Source: Pomphorhynchus laevis (Eukaryota; Acanthocephala; Palaeacanthocephala; Echinorhynchida; Pomphorhynchidae). From it: a stretch of 64,000 nt of DNA. Where the stretch lies: contig WNNJ02002059.1 of NCBI GenBank assembly GCA_012934845.2, forward strand, positions 62,001 through 126,000, given 5' to 3'. The position numbers were made by a program, and so were the translations under genes. The notes beneath the pieces were generated by a model. That model ran no database searches. It worked only from the letters and a program-made list of their open reading frames with translations, and had not been told where the DNA came from. Numbering within the stretch: the first letter of the stretch is position 1; each line of letters begins with the position of its first letter. Shown piece after piece: positions 1 through 11,159 of the stretch.

Positions 1-535
1 CACCGCTATGTTGTTTGGGGAATAAATGCCTAAAATTAGTTCATTTTGATCAATAAGTTGAATTATTAAAAGTGAGCAAGGTAGATCTTTAAAATTATCT
101 TTTGTCAAAAAGTCAATTTAAATAATAAGGTGATCTTTACTTCTCGTAACATTCAAACTTTAAAACACGATGAAATTCTTTGATAAGGAATGGGTTGACA
201 AATCATGATTACAAATGCAATTTTAGTATGAATTTTATGCTTTTTAGGTTAGAATTTCAATTTGTATATGCCGAAATTCATAGGTTATCATTTTTGATGT
301 ATAGGTTATCGATTTTATTGCTCATCAGTTACTCGTGCTGACATCCAATTTACAATCAAAAACATAGTATCTATTAATCGGTTCTTACAAATACTGGGTT
401 ATGGAAATCCTTAATGACATATTAATATTTTAATTTTTGTCAAATGATACGTTGGATGTGCTCTTATATTGTTCAGGGCGTTTAAACATCGATAGGAATA
501 ATAAAAAGAAATTAAATATATATTTATATATCCAT
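1..535. other. AT-rich DNA, no gene seen
   Basis: I see no reading frame, splice-bounded exon or recognisable repeat in this stretch. It is ordinary AT-rich intergenic or intronic sequence leading into the first repeat copy. Confidence 0.5.
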
Positions 536-868
536 CCTGATCTGTATTTTAAATTTTTAAATATCCAAGAACAATCAGGTATAGTTGAACGATAACAAAA
601 GTTATGATATTTCTCGAGAAACTACTAGCATCTTCAGAAATTAACACGAAAAAGAAAAAGAAGAAAATAAAAAATAATTACATATTCATTTTTCTTTTTC
701 GTCTTAATTATGACACGAAAAAAAATCGTTTTTGTTTTTGTTTCATTTTTGTGTTTTTGTTTGCTGCGGCCCCTACAAACGAAAATGTTACATAAACAAG
801 TGCTAGCAACGACATGTCGGTTAGCAAACCGACAAGAAACTGGCATATTCATAAATTAACGGATAAGA
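536..868 (+). repeat. Partial copy of TIR repeat family (copy C)
   Basis: The stretch begins with the family's terminal sequence (CATCCTGATCTGTATTTT, then the ATCAGGTATAGTTGAACGA block, then the CATCTTCAGAAATTAAC block). It continues at about 720-845 with an internal piece that matches, in reverse complement, the interior of the copy at 51.85-51.99 kb. That internal piece (CCTACAAACGAAAATGTTAC and neighbours) is exactly what is missing from the next copy, at 869-5345, so the two may be one rearranged insertion. The two short reading frames that cross here are repeat sequence, not genes. Confidence 0.6.
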
Positions 869-963
869 AGAATCAACGGATATCACCGACATGATTCATG
901 TAATTATCTTCGTTCGTTATCTTGAAAAATCGTCATTTCGTGATAACTTTTTTGGTTAGAAAT
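869..963 (+). pseudogene. hAT transposase fragment (ZBED-like), copy B
   Basis: The plus strand reads ESTDITDMIHVIIFVRY and onward, the 'DESTD...VFVRY' segment typical of hAT transposases of the ZBED/SCAND3 type. The same 95 bp recur in reverse at 52370-52465, where more of the hAT coding sequence is still attached. In both places the fragment abuts the terminal repeat of the TIR family, so it was copied with that unit. The breakpoint at about 869 is sharp: sequence to its left no longer matches the other copy. It is a relic with no function of its own. Confidence 0.6.
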
Positions 964-964
964 G

Positions 965-1370
965 TATCCATCCTGATCTGTATTTTAAATTTTTAAATGT
1001 CTAGGAACAATCAGGTATAGTTTAACGACTATAATATTATTTTGATATTACGAAAAATTATTTTGATATTTCGCTTGTAACTACTGGCATATTCAGAAAT
1101 TAACATGTTAATGCTAATTTCTATATTCACAACGTATTATATTAACAAACTAAAGGATAACTTAATGGTTGGTAATAAAGCTGACTTGATCTTAAAATTA
1201 ATATAAACGAAAGCCTTTGATTATAAAAAAATTTTAATTTTTAATTTATTTTTATATAAAATAAATTATGCTTGCAATATATTGTTTAAAATGTTTTGGT
1301 TTCCTCTAGTTTGTTATTTTATTTCTTAATTTTTATCGTTTTGTTATGAATACACATGTTTTGTACTTTT
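965..1370 (+). repeat. Left part of TIR repeat unit (copy B)
   Basis: Terminal repeat at about 965-1105, then interior sequence to about 1370. Both match the reverse complement of 51.98-52.37 kb closely, including the TGCTTGCAATATATTG and CCTCTAGTTTGTTATTTT stretches. The unit continues at about 5210-5345 after the LINE insertion. The terminal repeat carries, on its reverse strand, a CTGAATATG / GAAA pair that is a decayed version of the hammerhead-like core described in the findings. Confidence 0.65.
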
Positions 1371-1390
1371 GTTGAAACACACTACAAAAA

Positions 1391-2596
1391 ATGAGTAAAT
1401 TTAGCATGTCGGAGCGTTCAGAGAACTTAATGAAAACTAATTTTCCTGCCAATGCAATAAACGAGGTGAGTGGAGATTTAGCTTCTCTTGAATATATTTC
1501 GAAAGGGGAACTCCCCCCGGTACCAAAATTATCCAACCTCGTGATTATCAGACTTTTGGTGCCTCTGGAAAGGCAGAACATGTTCAATGTTTTTATAAGG
1601 GGCTTTGCCGATCGATTTAAAAAAAGGATATTGTTCAATGCGATTAAATATTATGAATCTGAGATTAAAATCTCATTCTGCACTCCTGATCTGGCAATGT
1701 CGTACGTCGACTACTTTAAAAAAGAGCATTCGGAACAAGGTATAATTGCTTCCAAACCAATCCTGGCAACAATAAAGATAAATAATATGCCCACATACAT
1801 TTCAGAACAAGATATATCAGCCCTAGAAACTGATTACAAAATCTCTAACGTGCGCTTTATAAAAGGGATTAAAGGCTTCCCCATTCCCGTGGCGTTCTGC
1901 AATGCCCCGGTTGATGAAGCTCTAAAACTATCGATTTCGACATGCAATCCTTTTATGGGGTATAATTTGAGATTTTCAATAATCGAAACCGACTCACTAA
2001 CGTGCCCTCACTACAACAATCGTCATCAATGGGGGCATTGGTCTGCAGGCTGTTCTCTACCTCATAAGTGCGGCGTGTGTGGTACAACTGCTATACATCC
2101 TGAGAAGTGCGAAAGTAAGCCATTTTGCGCAAACTGCGGTGGTGAGCACCCCGCATGGTCAAAAAAGTGTAAAATCTTTAAAGCGTACCAAAAGAGACAC
2201 AGGGGTGTAACAGCAAAACCGACTAGCTTCGTGGAAGCTGTCTCGTCTAACAAGAAAGACGACAGGATGCCGGATACGGAAATTCTTAAACTTATTGAAA
2301 TGCAGCATCAGGCATCAATGATTCAACTTGAAAAATTGGTCCAAAAATTGGTGGGTCAATTAGCGGAATCCTTCCGTTCTCCTCCTTATGGGAAGACTAA
2401 CAATATTAAGAAGCCACCAAAATCTAAGAAACGAAACGGGTCAGCGCTGAGCATAGCTGCTCTGAAGCTTGCTCGGAAGGATTCAATCTGGGCTATGGCT
2501 AACGAGGGAAATGAAGATATCGCCCGTGGGCAAGCGACTCAATTTGTCGTGACGGGAAGCGGTAAAGGCGACCTTTCCGCCTCTAGTTGCGACTAG
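1391..2596 (+). CDS. LINE copy 1 ORF1: gag-like zinc-knuckle protein
   Basis: 401 residues, open from ATG to stop. ORF1 proteins of Jockey/R1/I-type LINEs bind the element RNA in a ribonucleoprotein particle. An RRM-like central region (about residues 40-190, starting near 'ELPPVPK') precedes a cysteine/histidine block at about 204-260. The second and third knuckles are intact (C-x2-C-x5-H-x3-C and C-x2-C-x3-H-x6-C, the latter CANCGGEHPAW). In the first, the first two cysteines present in copies 2 and 3 are Tyr and Arg (PHYNNRHQWGH), so its zinc site is lost. A lysine-rich C-terminal part follows. Protein identity to copy 2 ORF1 is only moderate, although the ORF2s are nearly the same. Confidence 0.85.
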   Translation: MSKFSMSERSENLMKTNFPANAINEVSGDLASLEYISKGELPPVPKLSNLVIIRLLVPLERQNMFNVFIRGFADRFKKRILFNAIKYYESEIKISFCTPDLAMSYVDYFKKEHSEQGIIASKPILATIKINNMPTYISEQDISALETDYKISNVRFIKGIKGFPIPVAFCNAPVDEALKLSISTCNPFMGYNLRFSIIETDSLTCPHYNNRHQWGHWSAGCSLPHKCGVCGTTAIHPEKCESKPFCANCGGEHPAWSKKCKIFKAYQKRHRGVTAKPTSFVEAVSSNKKDDRMPDTEILKLIEMQHQASMIQLEKLVQKLVGQLAESFRSPPYGKTNNIKKPPKSKKRNGSALSIAALKLARKDSIWAMANEGNEDIARGQATQFVVTGSGKGDLSASSCD

Positions 2597-2630
2597 GTGG
2601 AGGGCGTCCCACTTCGGTAACACTTACGCA

Positions 2631-5091
2631 ATGGGAAGTAATCAAGGGCCTTTTTCACTGAATATCCTTCAGTGGAATTCGGGAGGTGCTTCCACCCTTA
2701 GCCTTCTATCTGGTAGAGATGCAGATGTTATAGTCCTTCAGGAGACGCGGGCTATCCGTCTCCCCCAGGATATTACTCGATTTATCCCTAAGCACATATA
2801 CACCCACTTTACTCCTTACATACCCCCTCACTCCTCTTTATCTCAAGGTCTTTTAACCCTAGTGAAAAGCGCATTAAACTACTCTTGAAAGCTCCTTAAA
2901 CTACTCTTGTTTAGCCCTATCTTGTTTAGCTATATCACTTTGTAAGAACGGTAAGCGTATAAGCATAGCCAATGTCTATATTCGGCCAGGAGAAATTCAC
3001 AAGAACCGTGACCTCCTGGATCAAATATTGGGGAGCGGTTATGACATGTTACTTGGTGACTTCAACGACAGAACTGGTCGTTGGATTAATGCAGCACTCC
3101 GAAGAGCAAGGATCGACTATCTTATTCATAAACCACCTTCCCCAACCTTTCATTGCTCTACAACAAATTCTCTCCTCGACATATTACTGCTACATAAGAT
3201 GTGGTTGTTGAAACCCATTTGCACCGAGCAGTCGCGTCAACAACAGACCACCTCTCATGACCTAATTCGCTGGAGGCTAGAGGACGATACGTTGCTTAGA
3301 AGAAGGTTTCACTTTGACCCTATTAGAGTGGCCTTCTTTCAGGCAGCTATCCAACTCTTCCCCATAATTGGAATTGAGAGTTTGACCGAATTTAATTCCT
3401 ACCTCTCATCGCAAGCTACCGCAATCCTTTCGACTACCTATAAAGGTCGAATATACAATCCTACTCCAACAAAGCTCAAGGTCCTAGCTAAAATGTTACA
3501 CCTTCCCAATCTCTCTGTTTCCGCCAGACATATCCTCTCGAATGAATATTGGAGCTCTAGATATAGAATCCAGCTGAGCAGAGATAGGGCAAGCATTGCT
3601 CGCCTAAACCCTTCTCAGGCTTCCTTCTGCAATATATTCAAGAAGGAAATGTTTGTTTGCTGGAAGGATAGAGCCTTGGTTTGGATTTGTAGCATAGGCC
3701 TTGACAAAGTTTTAGAGGAGTCACTTTCCTTACATAATTATGGAGCCACTCAATCTCCCCAACCAATCCCGCCTTGGTGTGACTTCAGGAGTAGGGACTT
3801 ATCTGTTACAGATATCCTTAATTCCTGGGGACCACACCCGGGCACCTCCAAATCCCACGCGCCACTCACCACTCGTGTCTGTCAGCTTTTAACATACAGT
3901 CAGAGAAAGGAGGTCGCCATCACAATGCTATTAGCCTCCCCGTCTAACATAGCGGACATCAACATCAGCCGGCGAGTTTTTTTACCTAAAAAGAGATTAA
4001 TCACTTGTCCTAAAGATCTGCGGCCCATCTCGATTCAAAATGCCCTCATATCCATCTACGAGAAAGCGCTTGCGCGTAGAATCCGCGTTCATTTATGTAG
4101 GCGTAATTTGATCCCACCGAGTTTTCATGGGTTTGTCAAAGGGCGCTCGGTCCATTCAGCAATTGGTGAAGTGCATCAGTTTTGTCAGGATAATAGTCAT
4201 CAGCTTGCTGTGGCTGTTTTTCTTGATTTTTCAGCTGCATTTGACCGGATCTCCATTCCCTTCGTTATCTCCTCTCTCAGGTCCCTCGGGTTGCCTGCGA
4301 GAATTGTTAACAGGGTGGAGATATTGCTGTACACCAAGCGGTTCTACTATGAAGACGACTTTGATGCGCGTCAGTTCTACCCTATTACAGGTGTACCTCA
4401 AGGATCCCCACTTTCTCCTATCTTATATCTTGCTGCATCCATTGTATTATTCAAGAATTTTAAACGTGATCAACATCTAGTGGTATATGCTGATGATACC
4501 ACAGCCTTGTTCTCTGGACGCAGGTGCAAAGATGTAATCTCTGACATCAGCCGTTTCTTTTTAAGATTAAAAGATCAGTTGCCCCCATCCAATCTTATTT
4601 TAAACTTCTCTAAATCACAGGTGGTTGTCTTTAATGGCGTTCCTGCCACCAAAAAGGAACTTAAGAGACTAGCACTATCTACACTCTCCTCCATTTTGCA
4701 GCATCAAACACTCCCCATCTTCACGAGTCGAGTAAAATATCTGGGGTTCACCGTTACGGTGAATTGGTCGGCGAAAGCTGACCTGGATAGACTTAAACGT
4801 ATCCTGAAGAAAGCTAGGTGGGCTCTGAAACGGGCCCAGCATCTGTCATTGAATGGGATAACCCAAGTGCGCCTCTGGGGTACTTGGGCTATCTCGGGAT
4901 TAGTCTTCTTCTCACGAGGACGTCCCCCAGAACAAAGACTAAGGTTTCTCAAGCTCCTCATCTCGAGATTACCAACCATAGTCCGCCTTGACTGGACTCT
5001 TAGGTGTGTGAGAGACCCCGAATGGTTCAGTCAGAGGGCGGCGCGCTGGTGCGGCCGAGGGGCTCAGATCCCTCTGGACCTGAGGCCGTGA
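2631..5091 (+). pseudogene. LINE copy 1 ORF2: endonuclease/reverse transcriptase, broken
   Basis: The frame opens at 2631, 34 bp after ORF1 and in a different frame, with the APE-type endonuclease start (LNILQWNSGG, then VIVLQETR). It runs into a stop at 2886-2888, where a short duplicated ACTACTCTTG segment disturbs the sequence. It is open again from about 3028 to 5091. That part has LGDFNDR, LLDILLLHKMW and SHDLIRW (endonuclease), then LRPISIQNALISIYEKAL, VFLDFSAAFDR, GVPQGSPLSP and an intact YADD (reverse transcriptase). So the catalytic RT box is preserved while the N-terminal endonuclease is broken, the reverse of copy 2. ORF2 would nick target DNA and prime reverse transcription in the nucleus. 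Confidence 0.85.
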
Positions 5092-5215
5092 ATATAAGTT
5101 GAAGATTTCAAAATACACGTCGTGAACAGCTTCTATTTAAAGTTGTATTTTGCATGTTTTTGTTTCTTAAGTTTTTATCAGTTATATAGTTATTAATAAA
5201 ACCCTTACTTACTTA

Positions 5216-5345
5216 TTTATGTGATTTTTTTTAATTTTTATGTTAATTATCTAAATATGCTAGTAGTTAGTAGCGAAATATCAAAATGATTTTTCTTGTC
5301 GTTCAACTATACCTGATGGTTACTGGATATTTAAAAAATAAATTA
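5216..5345 (-). repeat. Right end of TIR repeat unit (copy B)
   Basis: The sequence after the LINE (TTATTTATGTGATT, ATGTTAATT, GCTAGTAGTTAGTAGCGAAATATC, then the TCGTTCAACTATACCTGA block and GGATATTTAAAAAA) equals the reverse complement of the left end of the copy at 51.72-51.86 kb. It is inverted relative to 965-1105, so it is the second terminal repeat. Confidence 0.65.
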
Positions 5346-6060
5346 TTGTTCACAAATTTTCGACTATTGCAATAGCCCTTTTCAAGAGTTATGTTTTTAA
5401 AAAATAACATAACACTTGAAAATAAAATTGTATTAGAAAAATGCAATTTGAATAGAAAATTGTATTTAATAAAATTTTCGAATGTATGTACATTATAATC
5501 ATAAAATATTTATCTAATTTTTATTATTTTATAGTACAAAAAATGTATCCTCAATTAAGTGATCTGAATTATTTGATATCTTTTTGGATTTTTAACAGAA
5601 CAAAAAATTGTATTAAATTGATTACATAATTCGAATAATACAAAAAAATGAGAATTAAAGCAAATATACTTTTTTATTGTCTACTTATAGATTTCTGTGG
5701 TTTAAAATTACGGTAGTTTGAAAAACTTTAATATTTTTAATTGATTTAAAATTGACTGTGCTTGGTTTCAAGAGGCCGAATAACTTACAGAATTGTATTG
5801 TTAGCAGTGCTAGATCGCAAATAGTCAGTTCATGTCACTGAGTTAACTCTAACGGTGTAATGAATTGAATAAAGCGAATTAGAATCACTGATTATTTACT
5901 TCCTAATATAACTAGATCGCAGATAAAAAGATAATATTAAAAATAATATTATAAATATAAATAATGTAATATAAATATAATAATATTATAAATATAAAAC
6001 ACAATGAAAATACAGTTATTTACCAAAAGAAAATTTTTAAATTGATATTATCCTTAAACT
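5346..6060. other. AT-rich DNA, no gene seen
   Basis: No supported gene. The only notable sequence is a run of AATAT/ATAAT simple repeats at about 5930-6000. Confidence 0.4.
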
Positions 6061-6064
6061 GGCC

Positions 6065-6852
6065 TTGCATTTTGACAGATATGTCAAAGCAAGAAGCGAA
6101 GCCATGAAAACCTCGCGTCAAGATTACGACCAACTCTTGCAAGACCTGTCAGTGCTAAATATTATCTATAGGCACATGGAACGTTATATGATTAGTAGGA
6201 AAATCAGAGTTAGCACTGAAAATATTTTTTCTTTAGAAAATATACGGTATATCCTATGATCACCATTTTAATTCTAATAGCCAAACTTTGGATAAGTTTA
6301 AAACCCTTTTCCACTTGGGATTTTATAACATATAATCGGAAAAGGAGGCAGTAGAGACACGACTGGTTTCGCACAGAAAATGCGAAAAGAGCACTTCGAC
6401 AACTCACAGTTAAATTTGCTATATGCGACTACATGGAACGCTTCTTCATTGCGGAAATAGTTAGAGCTCTGTTCTGAAGTGAACGTTTTTCTTAAAAATA
6501 ATTGACCTTGCTTAATTTCAGGAAATAAAAGTTAAATTTAATCACCTAGTGAAAGTATCTGACTTCCATTAAAATACTAGATTATATGTTGAAGGAGAAA
6601 GTGGCTAACAATTATCTGTGCAAAACGCTAGCTTGAAATATTCAGTTTTTCTTGATGAAATTCATGAATTGCTGAAAAGCGCACCTGTAGAGGATTTCCT
6701 TTGTTTACTGGATAACTACAATACCGCATTGTTAGAATTGTATTCAACATCGTCGCAATTTTATTCGCTATTCAGTTATTTTGATTTTTGCCAAAAGTCG
6801 ATGCTATTAAGTTTACTTATTAAGCCATGTTTGCCAAAAAACTTAACTTGTT
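6065..6852 (+). other. Unassigned coding-like pieces, possible host exons
   Basis: Three pieces on the plus strand look more coding-like than the surroundings: 6065-6259 (contains SRQDYDQLLQDLSVLNIIYRH), about 6380-6476 (contains VKFAICDYMERFFIAEIV), and 6618-6852 (contains LDEIHELLKSAPVEDFLCLL). All are charged and helix-forming, and two contain a similar 'YMER' segment. I could not join them with convincing splice sites and I recognise no domain. They may be exons of one gene, a decayed gene copy, or chance. The third overlaps the start of a duplicated block, which weakens the case. Confidence 0.2.
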
Positions 6853-7110
6853 AGGAAGCTCAGGAGCTTTTTAATTGCTAACTCTGAACATAAAAGCTTT
6901 TGAAAATATCACTGCCTTGCGATTTTGTAAAGTTGGGCTGTAAAGTCAGTAATAAAAAGACAATGTAATAAACTGTTACGTTTATCCAATTAGTTAATCA
7001 CTCGATTTTATATGACATAATGTAATTATGAACATTTTTCTCTCTTCGCAAATTAATGCGAAGAGATAATAATATTCTTAGTTAATTATTTTAATTGTTA
7101 GAAACGTAAT
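6815..7110 (+). repeat. Duplicated block, copy 1
   Basis: About 300 bp that recur as a direct repeat at about 7937-8330 (shared AACTTAACTTGTTAGGAAG, TCACTGCCTTGCGATTTTGT, AATCACTCGATTTTATATGA, GCGAAGAGATAATAATATTC). The second copy has an extra roughly 80-bp piece. The two copies flank the PLE relic and the palindrome at 7.4-7.7 kb, so they could be flanking repeats of one insertion or an older segmental duplication. Confidence 0.65.
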
Positions 7111-7440
7111 ATTTGATTTTAGTTATGTTATAAGCATAAATTGGTGAATCATTGATTTAAAGAGTGTATTTTCGTTTTCACTTATTTTTGTATATATAAT
7201 GCTTACACCGTAAAATTTGACTGTTTGAATGTAAAATTAATTCTCAATTAATAACATAGATTAAAGATTATTTTGTTCGATACGACAAGTTATGGCAAAA
7301 TGCTTTTATATTTCACATGCAGACGATTAAAGAGAAGAATGGAATAAATTTTCGAATGATTCTGCATTCATTATTATAAAATTTATCAATTTAATTACAT
7401 TAATTCGTTAATTTGTATAATTTGATCAATACTTATGCTG

Positions 7441-7632
7441 TTAGATACGATCCAACAATTTGCAACTTGTGTAGCCTATATAAGCGGCGTTACAGCCAGT
7501 TTTTTTACATGAATATTGATACACAACGTTTTGAGTGTTTTCTGGAGTGGTTCTTTTTCTCAACGAAAACATGGATCCTATACGATGAGGTCGGAAAAAC
7601 CCTCTTATATCCAGATTCGAATTTTGATTCAT
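7441..7632 (-). pseudogene. Penelope-like element GIY-YIG endonuclease relic
   Basis: The minus strand reads a typical PLE C-terminal stretch: a basic region (SLRKRTTPENTQNVVYQYSC), then KKTGCNAAYIGYTSCKLLDRI, which holds the paired cysteines and the AYIGYT form of the GIY-YIG motif. This domain nicks DNA to prime PLE reverse transcription. Only about 60 residues remain. No reverse-transcriptase part lies upstream on this strand, so the copy is a 5'-truncated fragment. Confidence 0.65.
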
Positions 7633-7686
7633 ACAACATACGGTCTGGCATCATATCCATGATGCAAGACGGTATACACTCGTCTA

Positions 7687-7732
7687 CATTGGCTGGTCTG
7701 GCATCATGGATATGATGCCAGACCAGCCAATG
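7687..7732. repeat. Perfect 21-bp inverted repeat with 4-bp loop
   Basis: Arms CATTGGCTGGTCTGGCATCAT and its exact complement, separated by GGAT. A related GGTCTGGCATCATATCCATG lies just upstream (about 7642-7662). The arms are much richer in G and C than the surroundings. It sits 55 bp outside the PLE relic and could be a PLE terminal structure or a separate fold-back. Confidence 0.8.
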
Positions 7733-7936
7733 TCGTTTTGCATTACACGTTAAGCTTATTTAAGCTTAACTTTTCATTTAAGCTTATTTTAATTGTTATT
7801 AAAATTAGTAAAATTATGTTATGACATAATTAACATTATGATAGCATTATTAACATCATAATAATATTATGTTTTAATATTATTAAAATTAACAATTATG
7901 GCCTTATGAAAATTAAATAATTAAATGGTGTATTAA

Positions 7937-8330
7937 GCAATGTTTGGCAATAAACTTAACTTGTTAGGAAGTTCAGGAGCTTTTCAATCTCTAACACTTA
8001 ACATAAAGGTGAAAAGTATGCACTCAATGAACTCAATGAGTGCAATATTACAATGCACTCATTGAAATATTTAGGATAAGGCTTTTCTTGATAAAAGCTT
8101 TTGAAAATATCACTGCTTTGCGATTTTGTAAAGTTGAACTGTAAAGTCAGTAATCAATAGATAATGAAATGGTAAAATGTCACGTTTATCCAATAAGTTA
8201 ATCACTCGATTTTATATGACATATGTAATTATGAACATGTTTGGGTAATACTTAAAATTAATGCGAAGAGATAATAATATTCTTAGTTACTAATTTTAAT
8301 TGTTATTAAAATTAGTAGCAGTTATGAAAC
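7937..8330 (+). repeat. Duplicated block, copy 2
   Basis: Second copy of the block at 6815-7110, interrupted by a segment around 8010-8090 that has its own short inverted repeat (ATGCACTCAATGAACTCAATGAGTGCAATA region). Confidence 0.65.
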
Positions 8331-10180
8331 AATTCTGGCTTAATAAAATTTAGTTAATAAATTATATATATGAAAGTATATATGAAATCATATATGAAAG
8401 TATCAATTGGGTTATTTAAACCATAGCTTAGGATCATTGTTTCGTCCGATTCATAAATATATCAAAATAAGTAGGTATATAAAATAGTAGGCATAAGTAG
8501 GTATACAAATAGTATATATAATGTGTTATTTAACTTTATATAAAAGTAAATAACACATTATAGTCTCAATTGTAATTTTGATAGCAAACCAGAAAAGTAA
8601 ATCACATAGTTTCTAATCTCACAAGTCGAAAGCACAAATATAAATTTTAAAAACCAATATTTTTATTTTTATGAAAATCCAATAATTCTACAGTTACTGA
8701 AATCTTTCGAAAAAAATAATAAATCTTTATATCGTCCTTTTTTAAATTAATTCTTATTCTGATACAACGTCTGTTTTTTATTAGTCAATTCATAAAAATG
8801 ACTTTTTAAATTTTAATTTTTTATTTTTACTTAATTTAAATTATAGAAAATCTAAAAACAATTATTAATTTTATTATTTAATTATTAAATTTTGATTTAG
8901 CATTATTATGTTTTGTTTTGTTTGTAATTATGTCAAGTACGTAGACTCAGTTAGCTGATTTAATTTTTTCTTTATATTAAGATTTTTTACAAAATATTTA
9001 AAATTTTATCTAAATGTTTACAAAATGTCAGCAGCAAGTTTGTTAATTTTCCTGTATTCGTAATTTCAAATATTTTTCATTATAGACTATCAGTAGCATT
9101 TTAGCATCTTCCAAAACTTGATTTACATTATCATTACATTTAAAACAGTCATTAAAGAGGTATCTTCTTGCATATCGATTAAAGCTTAGTGTTTCCAAGT
9201 AATTATATGTTTATTGAAAACAAAATAAATGATAGTTCGAAACCTGTATTTTTATTATAATATTATGTTACTATTTTATATTATAATATAATATTGTAAT
9301 ATTTATAAAATTTATAATATTATAAAATATTTTTATGATTAAAGTATATAATTATATTGTTTAATTTTATACTTAATCTTGGATAAATTATAATATAATA
9401 TTATCAATTATAATATTATTGTAATGATATTATTATATTATTATATTGTTTATATAAATTAACTAAGGCAGTAGACAAATATCACACAACATTAGTTAAA
9501 TTTTCAGATTTACCACAAAGCTTATATAAATACTTTTTACATTAAGCTTTTCTCAATTCGCATATGAAATATTCTACAGGTTACATTTTATATTCATATA
9601 TATTGTATTGATATTAATAAATAATATCAATTAATAATTAATAATAACTGACAATTTACAATTCACAATTTTCTAATTTATAGATCTAAAAATATGTTTA
9701 ATTTTTTAGAATTAAAAAATTAGAATTTATTAAAATAAAAAAATATATAACTTTTAGAATTTAAAGATTTAAATTAAATTAAGTCAATTAAATTAATTTA
9801 AGTTAAGTTAAAAATAATAAAATTTGTATAATTCTTTAAATAAATGTGAATTTACAATGAAGTAATTTAGGAAATAATCAATTTACGAAAAATTCTCTAA
9901 GTTTTGTATATTTAGTGAATTAATTTAAATACTTTCAATGCATGTATAATGTAAAAATCCTTTCGTGATCAAGTTATGAAAATGCTAGTGGTGTCTAACC
10001 TACTATAAAATTATTGAGATACAGCGTTCGAGTAAAAATGTGTATAAAAATGGGTGCAAATATAATACTTATTATTTTAATACTGGAATTTTTCAAATAT
10101 TTTGAATTTTACAGTTAATTGTAAAATATAGCAACATAATGAAAATCAATTCACTTCAAAGTTAATTTATTTTCGGGAAA
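8331..10180. other. AT-rich DNA, no gene seen
   Basis: Very AT-rich. Includes a short fold-back at about 8520-8565 (ATAATGTGTTATTTACTTT type) and palindromic TTATAATATTAT runs at about 9240-9470. No reading frame with coding character was found. Confidence 0.45.
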
Positions 10181-10354
10181 CTATATTTTGTTCGGGTTTT
10201 CAACTAGTACTCGTTTTCTAAGGGATGCTTCGCCAAAACAAACTACGTTTGACTCGAGCGTAATCTTTGATAATATAAAGTAGATAGAGTAATCTTTAAT
10301 GTGGACACTATCACTTAATTCTTCAATCTCTGTGTACTGATCATTTAAGTATTC
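10181..10354 (-). CDS. Candidate terminal exon of an unrecognised gene
   Basis: On the minus strand a good acceptor (TTTTTATATCAG) at 10355 opens a frame of 57 codons ending in TAG at 10181. It reads EYLNDQYTEIEELSDSVHIK, then a hydrophobic strand, then VVCFGEASLRKRVLVENP. Codon choice is less AT-driven than in neighbouring sequence and the acidic-then-hydrophobic pattern looks protein-like. I do not recognise the family. A second weak candidate lies upstream on the same strand at about 10990-11040 (NLTTRDIKVMLFD, followed by a GTATGT donor). It could be a chance frame. Confidence 0.3.
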   Translation of the reverse strand, partial: EYLNDQYTEIEELSDSVHIKDYSIYFILSKITLESNVVCFGEASLRKRVLVENPNKI

Positions 10355-11159
10355 CTGATATAAAAACATGATATATAAAACCCATAACGGAAAATGTATT
10401 CATTTTGGCTTTTAATTATTATTCATACAAAATTATGTTCAGCTTTTTCATTTAATTTTGTTTTACTGCATAGTTGATCGTAAAAAAGTTCAATGACTGT
10501 AACTAGCATGAAAAAATGGTGAAATTGTATTGACTAGGCAAACTTCGATATAATTATGATCGGTTATTTACATAATAGATTATTAATTAATGAATTTATT
10601 AGTGGCAAATTGGTGATATTGTGGATTTTTGGACAATTCAATAGTTGTAATAAAATAATGAATCGATGCAGATGAACAATTAACTTGAACAAAATCAAAT
10701 ACGTGAAACATCAGGTTAACAAAATATATAATATTTCTCAATATTATATTATAGATGCAAATAAATAATATTTCTCAAAATACTTACCATTTTAACAATA
10801 CAAATTTCTAAATATTTAAATTTTTCTAGTCAATTGTAAAATACTGAAACATAACAACACAATTTATTCGATTTATTTCTAAAATCATTTCAAGGTCAAT
10901 AAACTATTAATTAATTTTAGTACCTTACAATTTATCTTCTGAAAGCTATTGTGAAAACTGTTATATTGTTAGTTTAGCAGTGAAAGGAAAACATACGACA
11001 TCGAATAGCATAACCTTAATATCTCTAGTTGTCAAATTCTTACAAAGAACAATTGATAATGTGAACAAATAATAAATAAACGCGCTTGCATGATATATTT
11101 TAAATGTAATTTTCACGGTTAAAATATTATATTTGTTTGAAAAAAAGGACGACAATGAT

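Larger units (their letters stand above)
1371..5215 (+). mobile_element. Non-LTR retrotransposon (LINE), copy 1
   Basis: Two-ORF LINE with a gag-like zinc-knuckle ORF1 and an ORF2 with endonuclease and reverse transcriptase but no RNase H, as in Jockey-type elements. Both edges are set by comparison with the uninterrupted TIR unit at 51.7-52.4 kb: homology to that unit stops just before the ORF1 ATG and resumes near 5210. The insertion seems to have removed about 115 bp of the target. The 5' untranslated part is under 20 bp by this measure. The 3' end has AATAAA (about 5195) and short TTACTTACTTATT repeats, with no poly(A) tail. I cannot name the family. Confidence 0.8.

Noticed and set aside
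604-852. Overlapping short frames on both strands (63 and 72 codons)
   Set aside because: They lie inside a repeat copy, are dominated by Lys/Phe low-complexity runs, and have no counterpart in the second copy of the repeat.
7580-7605. ACGATGAG...GGAAAAACC, hammerhead-like
   Set aside because: Lies within PLE coding sequence and lacks a closing stem.
7413-7715. 100-codon plus-strand frame
   Set aside because: It is the antisense of the PLE GIY-YIG relic and ends inside the palindrome.
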